A stretch of DNA of 64,000 nucleotides, from positions 44,807 to 108,806 of the forward strand of contig NZ_CACSJA010000018.1 in the NCBI RefSeq assembly GCF_902706035.1, given 5' to 3'. The position numbers were made by a program, and so were the translations under genes. This document shows positions 52,973 to 61,489 of this stretch, piece by piece. Origin of the DNA: Pantoea sp. 18069 (GTDB lineage Bacteria > Pseudomonadota > Gammaproteobacteria > Burkholderiales > Burkholderiaceae_C). The notes below the pieces were generated by a model. That model was not told where the DNA came from. It saw only the letters and a program-made list of their open reading frames with translations, and made no database searches. Each line of letters begins with the position of its first letter. Positions within the stretch are counted from its first letter, which is position 1.

Positions 52973-54373
52973 ATGCCCGTTTACCACCAGACCATCGGCG
53001 TGCGCCGCCATGTCTTTGACGACCTGGCGCAGTTGCTCGCGCGCGCGTCGCCCGAGCGCTCGGGCGACCAGCTCGCGGGCGTGGCCGCGCGTTGCGCCGA
53101 AGAGCGCGTAGCGGCGCAGATGGCGCTGGCGCAGGTGCCACTTGCGCAGTTCCTGCAGGAAACGATTGTTCCCTATGAATCCGATGAAGTCACGCGGCTG
53201 ATCATCGACAGCCACAAGCCCCAGGCGTTCGCGCCTGTCGCGAATCTGGATGTCGGCGGTTTTCGCGACTGGCTGCTGTCGGACCATGTCGACAGCGCAA
53301 GCCTGGCCGCATTGGCGCCGGGCCTGACGCCGGAGATGGTGGCCGCGGTATCGAAACTGATGCGCAACCAGGATTTGATCCAGGTCGCGCGCAAGTGCCA
53401 GGTCACGACCCGTTTTCGCAACACCATCGGCCTGCCCGGGCGGCTGTCGACGCGGCTGCAGCCCAATCACCCGACGGATGCGGCCGCCGGCGTCGCGGCC
53501 AGCGTTCTCGACGGCCTGATGTATGGCTCGGGCGATGCAACGATAGGCATCAACCCCGCAACGGACAACGTTTCCCAGGTGGTGCACCTGCTCGAGATGC
53601 TCGACGCGGTGATCCAGCAGTACGGCATTCCCACCCAGTCCTGCGTGCTCACGCATGTCACCAACACCTTGCAGGCGATGGAGCGCGGCGCCCCGGTGGA
53701 CCTGGTGTTCCAGTCGATAGGCGGCACCGAGGCCACGAATCGCAGCTTCGGCATCGATCTGGCCTTGCTGGGCGAAGCGCAGACGGCCGCATTGTCGCTG
53801 CAGCGCGGCGGCGTGTTCGAGGGCGGCGAGCGCGGGCGCAATGTGATGTACTTCGAGACCGGGCAGGGCAGCGCGCTGTCGGCCAATGCGCATCACGGCT
53901 GCGACCAGCAGACCATGGAAGCGCGCGCCTATGCGGTGGCGCGGCATTTCAATCCCCTGCTCGTCAACACCGTCGTCGGCTTCATCGGGCCCGAGTACCT
54001 GTTTGACGGCAAGCAGATCATCCGCGCCGGGCTCGAAGACCATTTCTGCGGCAAATTGCTCGGCCTGCCCATGGGCTGCGACATCTGCTACACCAACCAT
54101 GCGCAGGCCGACCAGAACGACATGGACGTGCTGCTGACCCTGCTGGGCGTTGCCGGCTGCACGTTCGTGATGGGCATTCCGGGCTCGGACGACGTCATGC
54201 TCAACTACCAGAGCACCTCTTTCCACGACGCGCTCTACGCGCGGCGCGTGCTCGGTCTGCGGCCCGCGCCCGAGTTCGAGGCCTGGCTCGAGCGCGCGGG
54301 CATCTTTGTTCCGGGAGCGCATGCGCGCCTGGCAGACGCTGGCGCTGGCCCGTTTGCGCATCTGTTGCCGTGA
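52973..54373 (+). CDS. eutB: Ethanolamine ammonia-lyase large subunit
   Basis: A 466-residue catalytic subunit of the adenosylcobalamin-dependent lyase converting ethanolamine to acetaldehyde and ammonia. Recognisable stretches include GDQLAGVAARCAEERVAAQ, GLPGRLSTRLQPNHPTDAAAG, GDATIGINPATDN, GGTEATNRSFGI, YFETGQGSALSANAHHG and NHAQADQNDMDVLLTLLG. ATG 52973 gives the family N-terminus (MPVYHQTIGVRRHVF). No other eut genes (permease, shell, reactivase EutA) are in the window. Confidence 0.95.
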   Translation: MPVYHQTIGVRRHVFDDLAQLLARASPERSGDQLAGVAARCAEERVAAQMALAQVPLAQFLQETIVPYESDEVTRLIIDSHKPQAFAPVANLDVGGFRDWLLSDHVDSASLAALAPGLTPEMVAAVSKLMRNQDLIQVARKCQVTTRFRNTIGLPGRLSTRLQPNHPTDAAAGVAASVLDGLMYGSGDATIGINPATDNVSQVVHLLEMLDAVIQQYGIPTQSCVLTHVTNTLQAMERGAPVDLVFQSIGGTEATNRSFGIDLALLGEAQTAALSLQRGGVFEGGERGRNVMYFETGQGSALSANAHHGCDQQTMEARAYAVARHFNPLLVNTVVGFIGPEYLFDGKQIIRAGLEDHFCGKLLGLPMGCDICYTNHAQADQNDMDVLLTLLGVAGCTFVMGIPGSDDVMLNYQSTSFHDALYARRVLGLRPAPEFEAWLERAGIFVPGAHARLADAGAGPFAHLLP

Positions 54374-54387
54374 AGGAGGCGCACACC

Positions 54388-55206
54388 GTGAATCCCGTCG
54401 TGACCGCCAACCCCTGGGAGCCTCTGCGCCGTCACACGCCGGCGCGCATTGCGCTGGGCCGCAGCGGCATCAGCATACCGAGCGCGCAGCAACTTGAATT
54501 CCAGCTGGCCCATGCCCAGGCGCGCGATGCCGTGCACCGTCCGTTCGACGTGCGCCGCACGGCCGAAGCCATAGAAGCTGTGGGCGTGCCGACGCTGAGC
54601 GCGCACAGCGCGGCGCCCGACCGTGCGAGCTATCTGCAGCGCCCGGACTGGGGCCGCCAGCTCGACGCGGCCTCGGCGCAGGCGCTCAAGTCCTGGCATC
54701 GCGGTGAAGAACATGATTTGGGAATCGTCGTCGCCGACGGGCTTTCGGCACTGGCGATGGAGCGGCACGCGGCGCCGTTTCTCGCTGCCTTGCTCGCCGA
54801 GTTGCAGCGCGATGAGCCCGCGTGGCGCATGACGCCCGCGGTGCTGGTCGAGCAGGCGCGCGTGGCCATAGGCGACGACATCGCCGAATTGCTGGCCGCC
54901 CGCATGGTGATGGTGCTGATCGGCGAGCGGCCCGGCCTGAGTTCGCCCGACAGCATGGGCATCTACCTGACCTGGGCGCCGCGGCGCGGTCGCACCGACG
55001 CCGAGCGCAACTGCATTTCCAATGTGCGCCCCGGTGGCCAGGATTACCCCGAAGCGGCACGCCGCGCGGCCTGGCTGCTGCGCGCGGCGAGCGCCGGCGA
55101 ACGCACGGGCGTGATGCTCAAGGACGAAAGCGTGCCGGTGTTGCGGCTCGAACAGGACGATGCGCCGGACTTCACTTTGACACAGGGCTGCGGGCCCGTG
55201 CGATGA
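54388..55206 (+). CDS. eutC: Ethanolamine ammonia-lyase small subunit
   Basis: A 272-residue partner of EutB that helps bind cobalamin (DLGIVVADGLSALA, RPGLSSPDSMGIYLTWAPR, NCISNVRPGG). GTG 54388 is chosen because AAGGAGG lies 8 bases upstream; the frame is also open from a GTG at 54370 that overlaps the eutB stop but lacks a ribosome site. thiD follows after 49 bases on the same strand. Confidence 0.94.
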   Translation: MNPVVTANPWEPLRRHTPARIALGRSGISIPSAQQLEFQLAHAQARDAVHRPFDVRRTAEAIEAVGVPTLSAHSAAPDRASYLQRPDWGRQLDAASAQALKSWHRGEEHDLGIVVADGLSALAMERHAAPFLAALLAELQRDEPAWRMTPAVLVEQARVAIGDDIAELLAARMVMVLIGERPGLSSPDSMGIYLTWAPRRGRTDAERNCISNVRPGGQDYPEAARRAAWLLRAASAGERTGVMLKDESVPVLRLEQDDAPDFTLTQGCGPVR

Positions 55207-55255
55207 CGCCGCTGGTTTGGGGCGGGAAGGGCGCCAGATAAGCCATAATTTTCCC

Positions 55256-56149
55256 ATGACCATCCCTCACCCGGCGCAATCCGCCCAGGCGCCTTCGGGC
55301 CTGCCCGCTTCTGCCTCTGAACGCACCGCGCGCTACCTGCGCGTGCTCTCCATTGCCGGCTCCGACAGCGGTGGCGGCGCGGGCATACAGGCCGACCTCA
55401 AGACCTTCAGCGCGCTGGGCTGCTACGGCATGACGGCGATTGCCGCGATCACCGCGCAAAACACCTGCGGCGTGCGCGCCATCCATGCCGTGCCGGCCGA
55501 CATCCTCAAGGCGCAGATCGATGCCGTGGTGCAGGACATCGGCGTCGACGCCGTCAAGATAGGCATGCTCGCCACGCCCGAAACCGTGCGCGTGGTCGCC
55601 GACGCCATTCGCCGCTACCAGCTGCCGCATGTGGTGCTCGACCCGGTGATGGTGGCCACCAGCGGCGACCGGCTGATCGCCGCCGAAACCGCCGATGCGC
55701 TGGTGCGCGAACTGTTCCCGCTGGTCGAGCTGATCACGCCGAATCTCGACGAGGGCGGATGGCTGCTGGGGCAGCCCATAGACGGCGTCGCGGCGCTCGA
55801 CGACGCGGCCCGCAAATTGCTGGCGCTGGGTGCGCCGGCCGTGCTGCTCAAGGGCGGGCATCTGCCCGGAGACTGGGTGGTCGACCTGCTGGTGGACGCC
55901 GATGGCGTGAGCCACAGGCTGGAGTCGGCGCGCATCGTGACCCACAACGGCCACGGCACGGGCTGCACGCTGTCGTCGGCCATCGCCGCCGAGCTGGCCT
56001 CGGGCGCCGCGCTGCCCGAAGCCGTGGTGCGCGCGCGCCGCTATATCCTGGGCGCGATCGCCGCGGGCGCCGATGTGCGCACCGGCAGCGGCCATGGTCC
56101 TTTGAACCACGGTTATGCGCCGCGCGCGCAAGTCATTGTGGGTGGCTGA
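55256..56149 (+). CDS. thiD: Hydroxymethylpyrimidine / phosphomethylpyrimidine kinase
   Basis: A 297-residue ribokinase-fold enzyme phosphorylating HMP and HMP-P for thiamine synthesis. Motifs: VLSIAGSDSGGGAGIQADLKTF, TAIAAITAQNT, DPVMVATSGDRL, VLLKGGHL and THNGHGTGCTLSSAIAAELA. ATG 55256 leaves an N-terminal extension of about 25 residues before the family core. It follows eutBC while the rest of the thiamine genes read the other way. Confidence 0.95.
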   Translation: MTIPHPAQSAQAPSGLPASASERTARYLRVLSIAGSDSGGGAGIQADLKTFSALGCYGMTAIAAITAQNTCGVRAIHAVPADILKAQIDAVVQDIGVDAVKIGMLATPETVRVVADAIRRYQLPHVVLDPVMVATSGDRLIAAETADALVRELFPLVELITPNLDEGGWLLGQPIDGVAALDDAARKLLALGAPAVLLKGGHLPGDWVVDLLVDADGVSHRLESARIVTHNGHGTGCTLSSAIAAELASGAALPEAVVRARRYILGAIAAGADVRTGSGHGPLNHGYAPRAQVIVGG

Positions 56150-56158
56150 ACGCCGGCT

Positions 56159-56626
56159 TTACCAGCCCCAGCCCAATCGTTTTGAAATCCAGCCCTGCTG
56201 GCCGTTTTCGCGGCGCACCTGGGCCCAGCCGCCCGAATGCTTGAGCGTGCGCACCACTTCGTGCTGTTCGAGCCTGGCGACGCGCTTGAAGTTCTGGCCC
56301 GGGCCCGAGCGCAGGTTTGCGCTGCGGGCGGTGATGACCATGTGCGGCGTCTTGGCCGTCAGCGGCGCGTGCACCCAGCCCAGGCTGGACTCGAAATCGC
56401 GGACCTTGAGCCATTGGCCCTGGCGCTGCGTGACCTGCAGCGGATAGCCCCGGCCCAGCTCCCACAAGGTGGCGGAGCGTGTGCTCGGTTTTTCGCGCAC
56501 GTTCACCGAAGCACCCTTGATACTGACGAATTCGGCGGCCGCGCTGGCCATGGTGGGTGCCAGTGCGCCCAGTGCCAGGCTGGCAGCGGCGATGAAATGC
56601 GAGAAACGGCGGGTCAAAGACAGCAC
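56159..56626 (-). CDS. Secreted protein with two bacterial SH3 domains
   Basis: A 155-residue protein with a signal peptide (VLSLTRRFSHFIAAASLALGALAPTMASA) and two SH3_3-type repeats: SIKGASVNVREKPSTRSATLWELGRGYPLQVTQRQG is the region of the first and TARSANLRSGPGQNFKRVARLEQHEVV that of the second. Such domains often bind peptidoglycan or envelope proteins. GTG 56626 is the start, with AGGAG eight bases upstream. It is convergent with thiD across 9 bases. Confidence 0.82.
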   Translation of the reverse strand: MLSLTRRFSHFIAAASLALGALAPTMASAAAEFVSIKGASVNVREKPSTRSATLWELGRGYPLQVTQRQGQWLKVRDFESSLGWVHAPLTAKTPHMVITARSANLRSGPGQNFKRVARLEQHEVVRTLKHSGGWAQVRRENGQQGWISKRLGWGW

Positions 56627-56674
56627 GAAAGCAACTCCTATCGGATGGTCAGGGGATGGGAAAATCCTGTCTGA

Positions 56675-56687
56675 GTCCGACTCGGAC
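56675..56687. promoter_or_regulatory. Perfect short palindrome upstream of the SH3-domain gene
   Basis: GTCCGA and TCGGAC flank a single C, about 50 bases upstream of the SH3 gene start. It has the size of a dimeric regulator site, but no regulator is identifiable. Confidence 0.3.
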
Positions 56688-56909
56688 ACTGAAGTTCCAG
56701 AGATTCTCGGAAAAGAGAACGGGAAATCATTGTCGGCACTGCGGTTTGCGGGGCGATATCCACGGGCTGCGCCGCATGTTGCGCAGGCGCACAAGGCCTG
56801 GCGATTGCGCTTGAGCCAAGGGCGCTGCTGTTGGGGCAGGTGCGCAGACATGTAAAACCGGGCGTTGACTTACCAGCAGACATCTTTGTTACGTTATCTG
56901 CGGATGCCG

Positions 56910-57098
56910 TCAGCGCTCCCTCACGCGCGCGTCCGCGAATGCAGGCCTTGATTCGCCTGCTTCGCGTTCGGGCCGCGGGTCTTGCACGGGGGGTGCGGTG
57001 GCCGGATTGGGCGGCGGATCGCCTATCGGCGTCTCCCCGGGCTGCTCGGTCGGGGCGGGCGGTGGTGTGGGTGGATCGGTGGGCTGCGGGCGGTGCAT
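56910..57098 (-). CDS. Small proline-rich protein
   Basis: A 62-residue protein with about one third Pro and many Asp/Glu/Thr (DPPTPPPAPTEQPGETPIGD, then PPPNPATAPPVQDPRPE). AAGGA lies six bases upstream of the ATG, and similar short proline-rich proteins of unknown function are common in pseudomonads and Burkholderiales. No signal peptide or membrane segment. Probably real and disordered; function unknown. Confidence 0.55.
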   Translation of the reverse strand: MHRPQPTDPPTPPPAPTEQPGETPIGDPPPNPATAPPVQDPRPEREAGESRPAFADARVRER

Positions 57099-57303
57099 GG
57101 AGTTTCCTTGAAGCTTGATGAAGATGCAGGTTCAACAACACAAACAATGCAATGGGTCCTGAAAAAAGCAAGCCTCAAATGAAACCTTATGAAACTTAGG
57201 CGGTAGTTGCTCGACAGCCATGGGGCTGCTCTGTTAGAACTAACATATTGACGACTATTCGTAACCAACTCGGACGAACTCGGCTTACATCAAGGAGGTC
57301 AGC

Positions 57304-57741
57304 TTGTTTTACGAGTTTGAGCGCCGTGCCGTTGCCTTCCTGAAGCGCATCGAGAGCATGGCTCCTTGCAGTTCCCGGCAGCAGGCGTATGACAGCCTGC
57401 TTGCGCACTGGCACGCCGTGGAATCCAATTACCACGACGACCAGGCCTATCTGGACGCCTTGCTGCACACGAAAATGTCATTGGAAAACAACTGGCATGG
57501 TCTCGACGGCAATCCCTGCTATTGGCAGAGTCCCCGGGTGCCGCAGTTGCGTGTCTACATTCACGACGATGGTGCGATCGTGATTCAACGCCTGGGCGGT
57601 ACGCGCGAAGACCGTATCCTGTTCGCGCTCAATTCAGCCCAGCCTGTCTTTCACTCGCCGAAGCCAGAGTCGGAGGGCGCGGCTTTCGCCAGCGCCGTCC
57701 AATATGCGGCGGTGCCCGAGGCTTCTCTCTCCAAGATGTAG
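57304..57741 (+). CDS. Hypothetical protein, TTG start
   Basis: A 145-residue soluble protein of no recognised family, with an amphipathic N-terminus (YEFERRAVAFLKRIESM) and a segment LRVYIHDDGAIVIQRLGG. A perfect AAGGAGG lies five bases upstream of TTG 57304, which makes both the gene and its rare start convincing. No signal peptide. Its upstream region (57099-57303) is AT-richer than the surroundings. Confidence 0.7.
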   Translation: MFYEFERRAVAFLKRIESMAPCSSRQQAYDSLLAHWHAVESNYHDDQAYLDALLHTKMSLENNWHGLDGNPCYWQSPRVPQLRVYIHDDGAIVIQRLGGTREDRILFALNSAQPVFHSPKPESEGAAFASAVQYAAVPEASLSKM

Positions 57742-57785
57742 GCTTTGCGCCTGTGGCGCCCCGTTGTCCGCATGGCCTACGTGGC

Positions 57786-57811
57786 GCCGGCCTGTGCGCC
57801 GGCCTGCTTTT
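57786..57811 (+). terminator. Possible terminator after the TTG-start gene
   Basis: GCCGGC arms flank a 6-base loop and are followed by CTGCTTTT, 45 bases past the stop of the upstream gene. The stem is short and the T-run only four bases, so confidence is modest. Confidence 0.35.
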
Positions 57812-57865
57812 CGCTCGTGAACGATTAACTTGGAGCTTTCTGTCATCAGCCCAAGGAGGATTGCC

Positions 57866-58105
57866 ATGGAAAAGAGCGTCAAGGAATGTGTCCACGAAAT
57901 GATTGCCTATGACGATGCGCGCCCCAGCGCTCCGTACGAGCATTGCTTCACCGCGGTCGCGGGGCTCGGCCTGGTATTGTGTGCGCTGCGCGCGCATGGC
58001 CGGGGCCGCGCCGTGCTGCACGCGACCCTCGCGGGCATATTGCTGGCACGAGCCGCAGCAGGCACCGATGGCCTGCGCAAGTGGGCGGACATCCCCCGCC
58101 CTTGA
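57866..58105 (+). CDS. Small hypothetical membrane protein
   Basis: A 79-residue protein (MEKSVKECVHEMIAYDDARP) with one hydrophobic helix-hairpin-like region (FTAVAGLGLVLCALRA, then AVLHATLAGILLARAAAG). AAGGAGG lies six bases upstream of ATG 57866. No family recognised. It is convergent with the SDR gene across 16 bases. Confidence 0.65.
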   Translation: MEKSVKECVHEMIAYDDARPSAPYEHCFTAVAGLGLVLCALRAHGRGRAVLHATLAGILLARAAAGTDGLRKWADIPRP

Positions 58106-58121
58106 TCTTTGCGCAGCCGCG

Positions 58122-58910
58122 TCACTCGGGCGCCCGATAGCGCTCGGCCGCGTGCGCCTGCCGTATGTCCGACAGCAGGCCTTGGCGCGCGCCCTCCAGC
58201 GCATCCCAGCGAGCCGCCACATGTAGGGGCGGGATCGTGACCTGCTCGCGGCGGTCGAATCCGGCCAGTGCTGCATCGACCAGCTCACCGACCTCCATCA
58301 CTTCGGGCAGTGCATTGACATCCATGCCTGAACGCTGCCAGATTTCGGTGCGGGTCGCCGCGGGCAGCACCGCCTGTACGTAGACGCCCTTGGACGACAG
58401 CTCCAGGCTCAAGCCCTGCGAGAGAAACAGCACGAAGGCCTTGGTCGCGCCGTAGAGCGACATGCCCATCTCGGGCGCAAAACCCACGACCGAACCAATG
58501 TTGACGATGGCGCCACTGCCCGACTGCGCAAGGCGCGGCGCGACCGCAGCCGCCAGCCGCGCGGGCGCCGTGGTGTTGAGCGTGATCAGGCGTTCGATGC
58601 TGTCGCCGGTCTGCTGCACAAAGCTGCCCGACTGGGCCATGCCGGCGTTGTTGACCAGGATGCCGATGCGGGCGTCATCGCGCAGGCGCGCCTCGACCAC
58701 AGCCAGTTCGGCGGACTCGGTCAGGTCGGCCTGCAGCACGGCTACGGCCACGCCGTTTTCATCCTGCAGGCGTTTTGCCAGGGCGTCGAGGCGTGCCTTG
58801 TCGCGCGCGACCAGCACCAGGTCGTGGCCGCGGCGCGCGAAGCGTTCGGCATAGGTGGCTCCGATGCCGCTGGAGGCGCCGGTGATCAGAACGGTAGAAG
58901 AGAGGGTCAT
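58122..58910 (-). CDS. Short-chain dehydrogenase/reductase
   Basis: A 262-residue NAD(P)-dependent oxidoreductase of the classical type: TGASSGIGATYAERFARRG, NNAGMAQSG, IVNIGSVVGF and the catalytic YGATKAF. The DltE/YqjQ-like subgroup is the nearest by eye. Substrate unknown. ATG 58910 is preceded by GGAAG. It diverges from an MFS gene with a palindrome in the 105-base gap. Confidence 0.9.
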   Translation of the reverse strand: MTLSSTVLITGASSGIGATYAERFARRGHDLVLVARDKARLDALAKRLQDENGVAVAVLQADLTESAELAVVEARLRDDARIGILVNNAGMAQSGSFVQQTGDSIERLITLNTTAPARLAAAVAPRLAQSGSGAIVNIGSVVGFAPEMGMSLYGATKAFVLFLSQGLSLELSSKGVYVQAVLPAATRTEIWQRSGMDVNALPEVMEVGELVDAALAGFDRREQVTIPPLHVAARWDALEGARQGLLSDIRQAHAAERYRAPE

Positions 58911-58979
58911 TGCTGCTTCCTTGTGAAATGCGTTGGATTGCCGGGCATCACTGTCGTGATGTATTTGTAGATGCAACAG

Positions 58980-58991
58980 TTGTATATACAA
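58980..58991. promoter_or_regulatory. Palindromic operator between the SDR and MFS genes
   Basis: TTGTATATACAA is a perfect 12-base palindrome centred between divergent starts at 58910 and 59016. It looks like a site for a dimeric repressor such as a TetR- or MarR-type protein, but no such gene lies in the window. Confidence 0.5.
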
Positions 58992-59015
58992 TCATATGCG
59001 AAAACGGAGCAACCC

Positions 59016-60284
59016 ATGCAAGTCGAACCCATTTCCGAATCTCGTCCAATGGACGAAACAGCGTCCGCCAAAGCGTCTTACGCCCTGTGGCTCGTGCTGC
59101 TGGCCGCCGCAGGCACGTTTGCGCTCACGATGGGCGTGCGCCAGACCATGGGCCTGTATCTGTCGCCATTGAACACGGCGACGGGCCTGGGCGTGGCCAA
59201 CATCAGCCTGGCCTTTGCGTTCGGGCAGCTTTGGTGGGGGTTGACGCAGCCCTTTGCCGGGGCCGTTGCCGATCGCATCGGCACGGCGCGCGTACTGCTC
59301 GCGGGTGTGGTGCTGATCGCGATCGGCACGGTGATCACGCCGTTCATGACATCCACCTGGGGGCTCATCCTGGCCATCGGCGTGCTCGCCGCGGGCGGTG
59401 CCGGCATGGCGGGGCCTTCCGTGCTGATGGCGGCCAGCACCCGCATGGTGCCCGCGGCCCGGCGCGGGCTGGCCACGGGCATCGTCAACGCGGGCGGGTC
59501 GTTCGGGCAGTTCGCGCTCGCGCCGGTCGCGATGGGCCTGACCGTCTCGCTGGGCTGGGCCGCATCGATGCAGTGGATGGGGCTGCTGGTGCTGCTCGCG
59601 CTGCCCGCCGCATGGGTGCTCAAGGGCAATTCCAGGGCACTCGCCGCGGCTGCCGCAAGCGCTTCGGGCGCCGCCGTTCTCACGGCGCGCCAGGCGCTGG
59701 CGCGTGCACTTGCCACGCCAAGCTACGGCCTGCTCGCGGCGGGTTTCATGGTCTGCGGCTTCCATATCGCGTTTCTCGCCACCCACCTGCCGGGAGTGAT
59801 AGAGAGCTGCGGCATGCCGCCAGCCATTGCCGGCTGGTCATTGGCGCTGATCGGCCTGTTCAATATCGTGGGCAGCCTGGGCATGGGCTGGGCGGTGGGG
59901 CGCTGGCGCATGAAATCCCTGCTGTCGCTGCTCTATGCGATCCGTGGCCTGGCCGTGCTGGCCTTTGTGCTCGCGCCCAAGACGCCCGCGGTGGTGCTGG
60001 TCTTCGCCGCCGTGATGGGCGTCACGTTCTTGTCGACGGTGCCGCCGACGGCGGGATTGGTGGCGAAGATGTTCGGGCCGGCGAACATGGCCATGCTGTT
60101 CGGCGTGCTGATGCTGGCCCATCAGATCGGCGGCTTCTTTGGCGCCTTCCTCGGCGGCCAGGTGTTCCAGGCCACGGGCAGCTACGACTGGGTCTGGTAC
60201 ATCGACATTGCGCTGGCCGCGGGCGCGGCGCTGATCCATCTGCCGATTCGCGAGGCGCACCCGGTGCGGCTTTCTGCGGCGTGA
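59016..60284 (+). CDS. MFS transporter, monocarboxylate/OFA-like
   Basis: A 422-residue transporter with 12 predicted helices. The loop after helix 2 reads FAGAVADRIGTARVLLAG, and MGVRQTMGLYLSPL opens the first periplasmic edge, as in the oxalate/formate and monocarboxylate branch of the superfamily. Substrate unknown. ATG 59016 has CGGAGC five bases upstream. Probably co-regulated with the divergent SDR gene. Confidence 0.88.
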   Translation: MQVEPISESRPMDETASAKASYALWLVLLAAAGTFALTMGVRQTMGLYLSPLNTATGLGVANISLAFAFGQLWWGLTQPFAGAVADRIGTARVLLAGVVLIAIGTVITPFMTSTWGLILAIGVLAAGGAGMAGPSVLMAASTRMVPAARRGLATGIVNAGGSFGQFALAPVAMGLTVSLGWAASMQWMGLLVLLALPAAWVLKGNSRALAAAAASASGAAVLTARQALARALATPSYGLLAAGFMVCGFHIAFLATHLPGVIESCGMPPAIAGWSLALIGLFNIVGSLGMGWAVGRWRMKSLLSLLYAIRGLAVLAFVLAPKTPAVVLVFAAVMGVTFLSTVPPTAGLVAKMFGPANMAMLFGVLMLAHQIGGFFGAFLGGQVFQATGSYDWVWYIDIALAAGAALIHLPIREAHPVRLSAA

Positions 60285-60304
60285 AAGAGGCGCGCTGCGC
60301 AAAC

Positions 60305-60330
60305 AAAAAAGCGGCCTGGGCCGCTTTTTT
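60305..60330. terminator. Bidirectional Rho-independent terminator
   Basis: AAAAAAGCGGCC and GGCCGCTTTTTT form a perfect 12-base stem, giving a T-run on either strand. It lies between the convergent MFS gene (stop 60284) and the peptidyl-prolyl isomerase gene (stop 60358) and should terminate both. Confidence 0.93.
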
Positions 60331-60357
60331 GTGCTTCAACGCAGGCGTTGAGCGCGT

Positions 60358-61143
60358 TTACTCGACCTTGGCCTTGGCGCGCAGGCTTTCCTGGAACTGC
60401 ATCAGCTTTTGCTGTTCCAGCTGCTGGGCGACCTGGGGCTTGACGTCGTCGAGCTGGGGCAGTTCGGCCTGGCGCGTGTCGTCCAGGCGGATCACGTGGT
60501 AGCCAAACTGGCTCTTGACCGGCGTCTGGGTGTAGCTGCCTTTTTGCAGCTTGATCATGGCTTCGGTGAACTCGGGCACGTAGCTGTCGGCATTGGCCCA
60601 GTCCAGATCGCCGCCGCGTGCGCCCGATCCCGGGTCCTTGGACTGCTTCTTGGCGATCTCGGCGAAATTGCCGCCCTTCTTCAGCGAGGCAATGATGGCC
60701 TTGGCTTCGTTTTCGGTGGGCACCAGGATGTGGCTCGCGCGGTATTCCTGGCCTTGGTTGGCGGCGACGAACTTGTCGTACTCGGCCTTGATCTCGGCGT
60801 CGGTGACGGGGTTCTTCTTCTTGAAGTCTTCGAACAGTTCACGGATCAGCACGGTCTGGCGGGCCAGCTCCATTTGCGACTTGTATTCGGGCGACGCTTC
60901 CAGGCCCAGGCGGCTGGCTTCCTGCATGAAGACTTCGCGGGCGATGACTTCTTCCTTGATCTGGCCTTCGATCTCGGGGGAGATGGGCCGGCCCGAGCGC
61001 TCGATCTGCTGCTTGAGGATTTCCACGCGTTCCTTGGGAACGGGTTTGCCATTGACAACGGCCAGATTTTGCGCCGAAGCGCCCAGGGCAGCACCACCCA
61101 AAACGGCAGCCGTCACCAGGCTGGACAAGAACTGTTTATTCAT
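60358..61143 (-). CDS. Periplasmic parvulin-type peptidyl-prolyl cis-trans isomerase
   Basis: A 261-residue foldase with a signal peptide (to about residue 24, ALGASAQ), an N-terminal SurA-like helical region and a PpiC domain (YRASHILVPTENEAKAIIASL, GGNFAEIAKKQSKDPGSGARGGDLDW, TPVKSQFGYHVIRLDD). It should assist folding of envelope proteins. ATG 61143 is chosen from the signal peptide. Confidence 0.93.
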   Translation of the reverse strand: MNKQFLSSLVTAAVLGGAALGASAQNLAVVNGKPVPKERVEILKQQIERSGRPISPEIEGQIKEEVIAREVFMQEASRLGLEASPEYKSQMELARQTVLIRELFEDFKKKNPVTDAEIKAEYDKFVAANQGQEYRASHILVPTENEAKAIIASLKKGGNFAEIAKKQSKDPGSGARGGDLDWANADSYVPEFTEAMIKLQKGSYTQTPVKSQFGYHVIRLDDTRQAELPQLDDVKPQVAQQLEQQKLMQFQESLRAKAKVE

Positions 61144-61216
61144 GCGAAATTCCGAAAGAAAAATGAGAAACGTTTCAGTGTTCAACGTTGCCATGCCTTG
61201 CGAGGCATGCATGTAG

Positions 61217-61489
61217 TCAAAGCACTTCAATGGCGATGGCATGAACACCCTGGTCAATGAAGTCTTGCAGCGCATCATACACAAGGCGATGGCGTGCCAC
61301 GCGCGATTTGGCGGCAAATCCGGGGGCCGCAATGCGGACCCGAAAATGGGTGCCAAAGCCGCTGTCGTTGGCGCCCGCATGGCCTGCATGCAGGGCGCTT
61401 TCATCGATGACTTCAAGCGCCGTGGGCGCCAGCCGCGCGCGCAGCGCGGCTTCCATCGCCGCGGCGCTGATCGCGGGCAGCGCGCTCAT
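61217..61489 (-). CDS. BolA-family protein
   Basis: A 90-residue protein with the BolA fold signature HAGHAGANDSGFGTHFRVRI and a C-terminal LVYDALQDFIDQGVHAIAI. BolA proteins partner monothiol glutaredoxins in iron-sulfur trafficking and envelope control. Its start overlaps the yciB stop by 4 bases. Confidence 0.93.
   Translation of the reverse strand: MSALPAISAAAMEAALRARLAPTALEVIDESALHAGHAGANDSGFGTHFRVRIAAPGFAAKSRVARHRLVYDALQDFIDQGVHAIAIEVL

Noticed and set aside
57629..58288. Minus-strand open frame of 219 codons
   Set aside because: It overlaps three better-supported genes and is dominated by Arg, Ala and Pro; the plus-strand small gene at 57866 has a perfect ribosome site.
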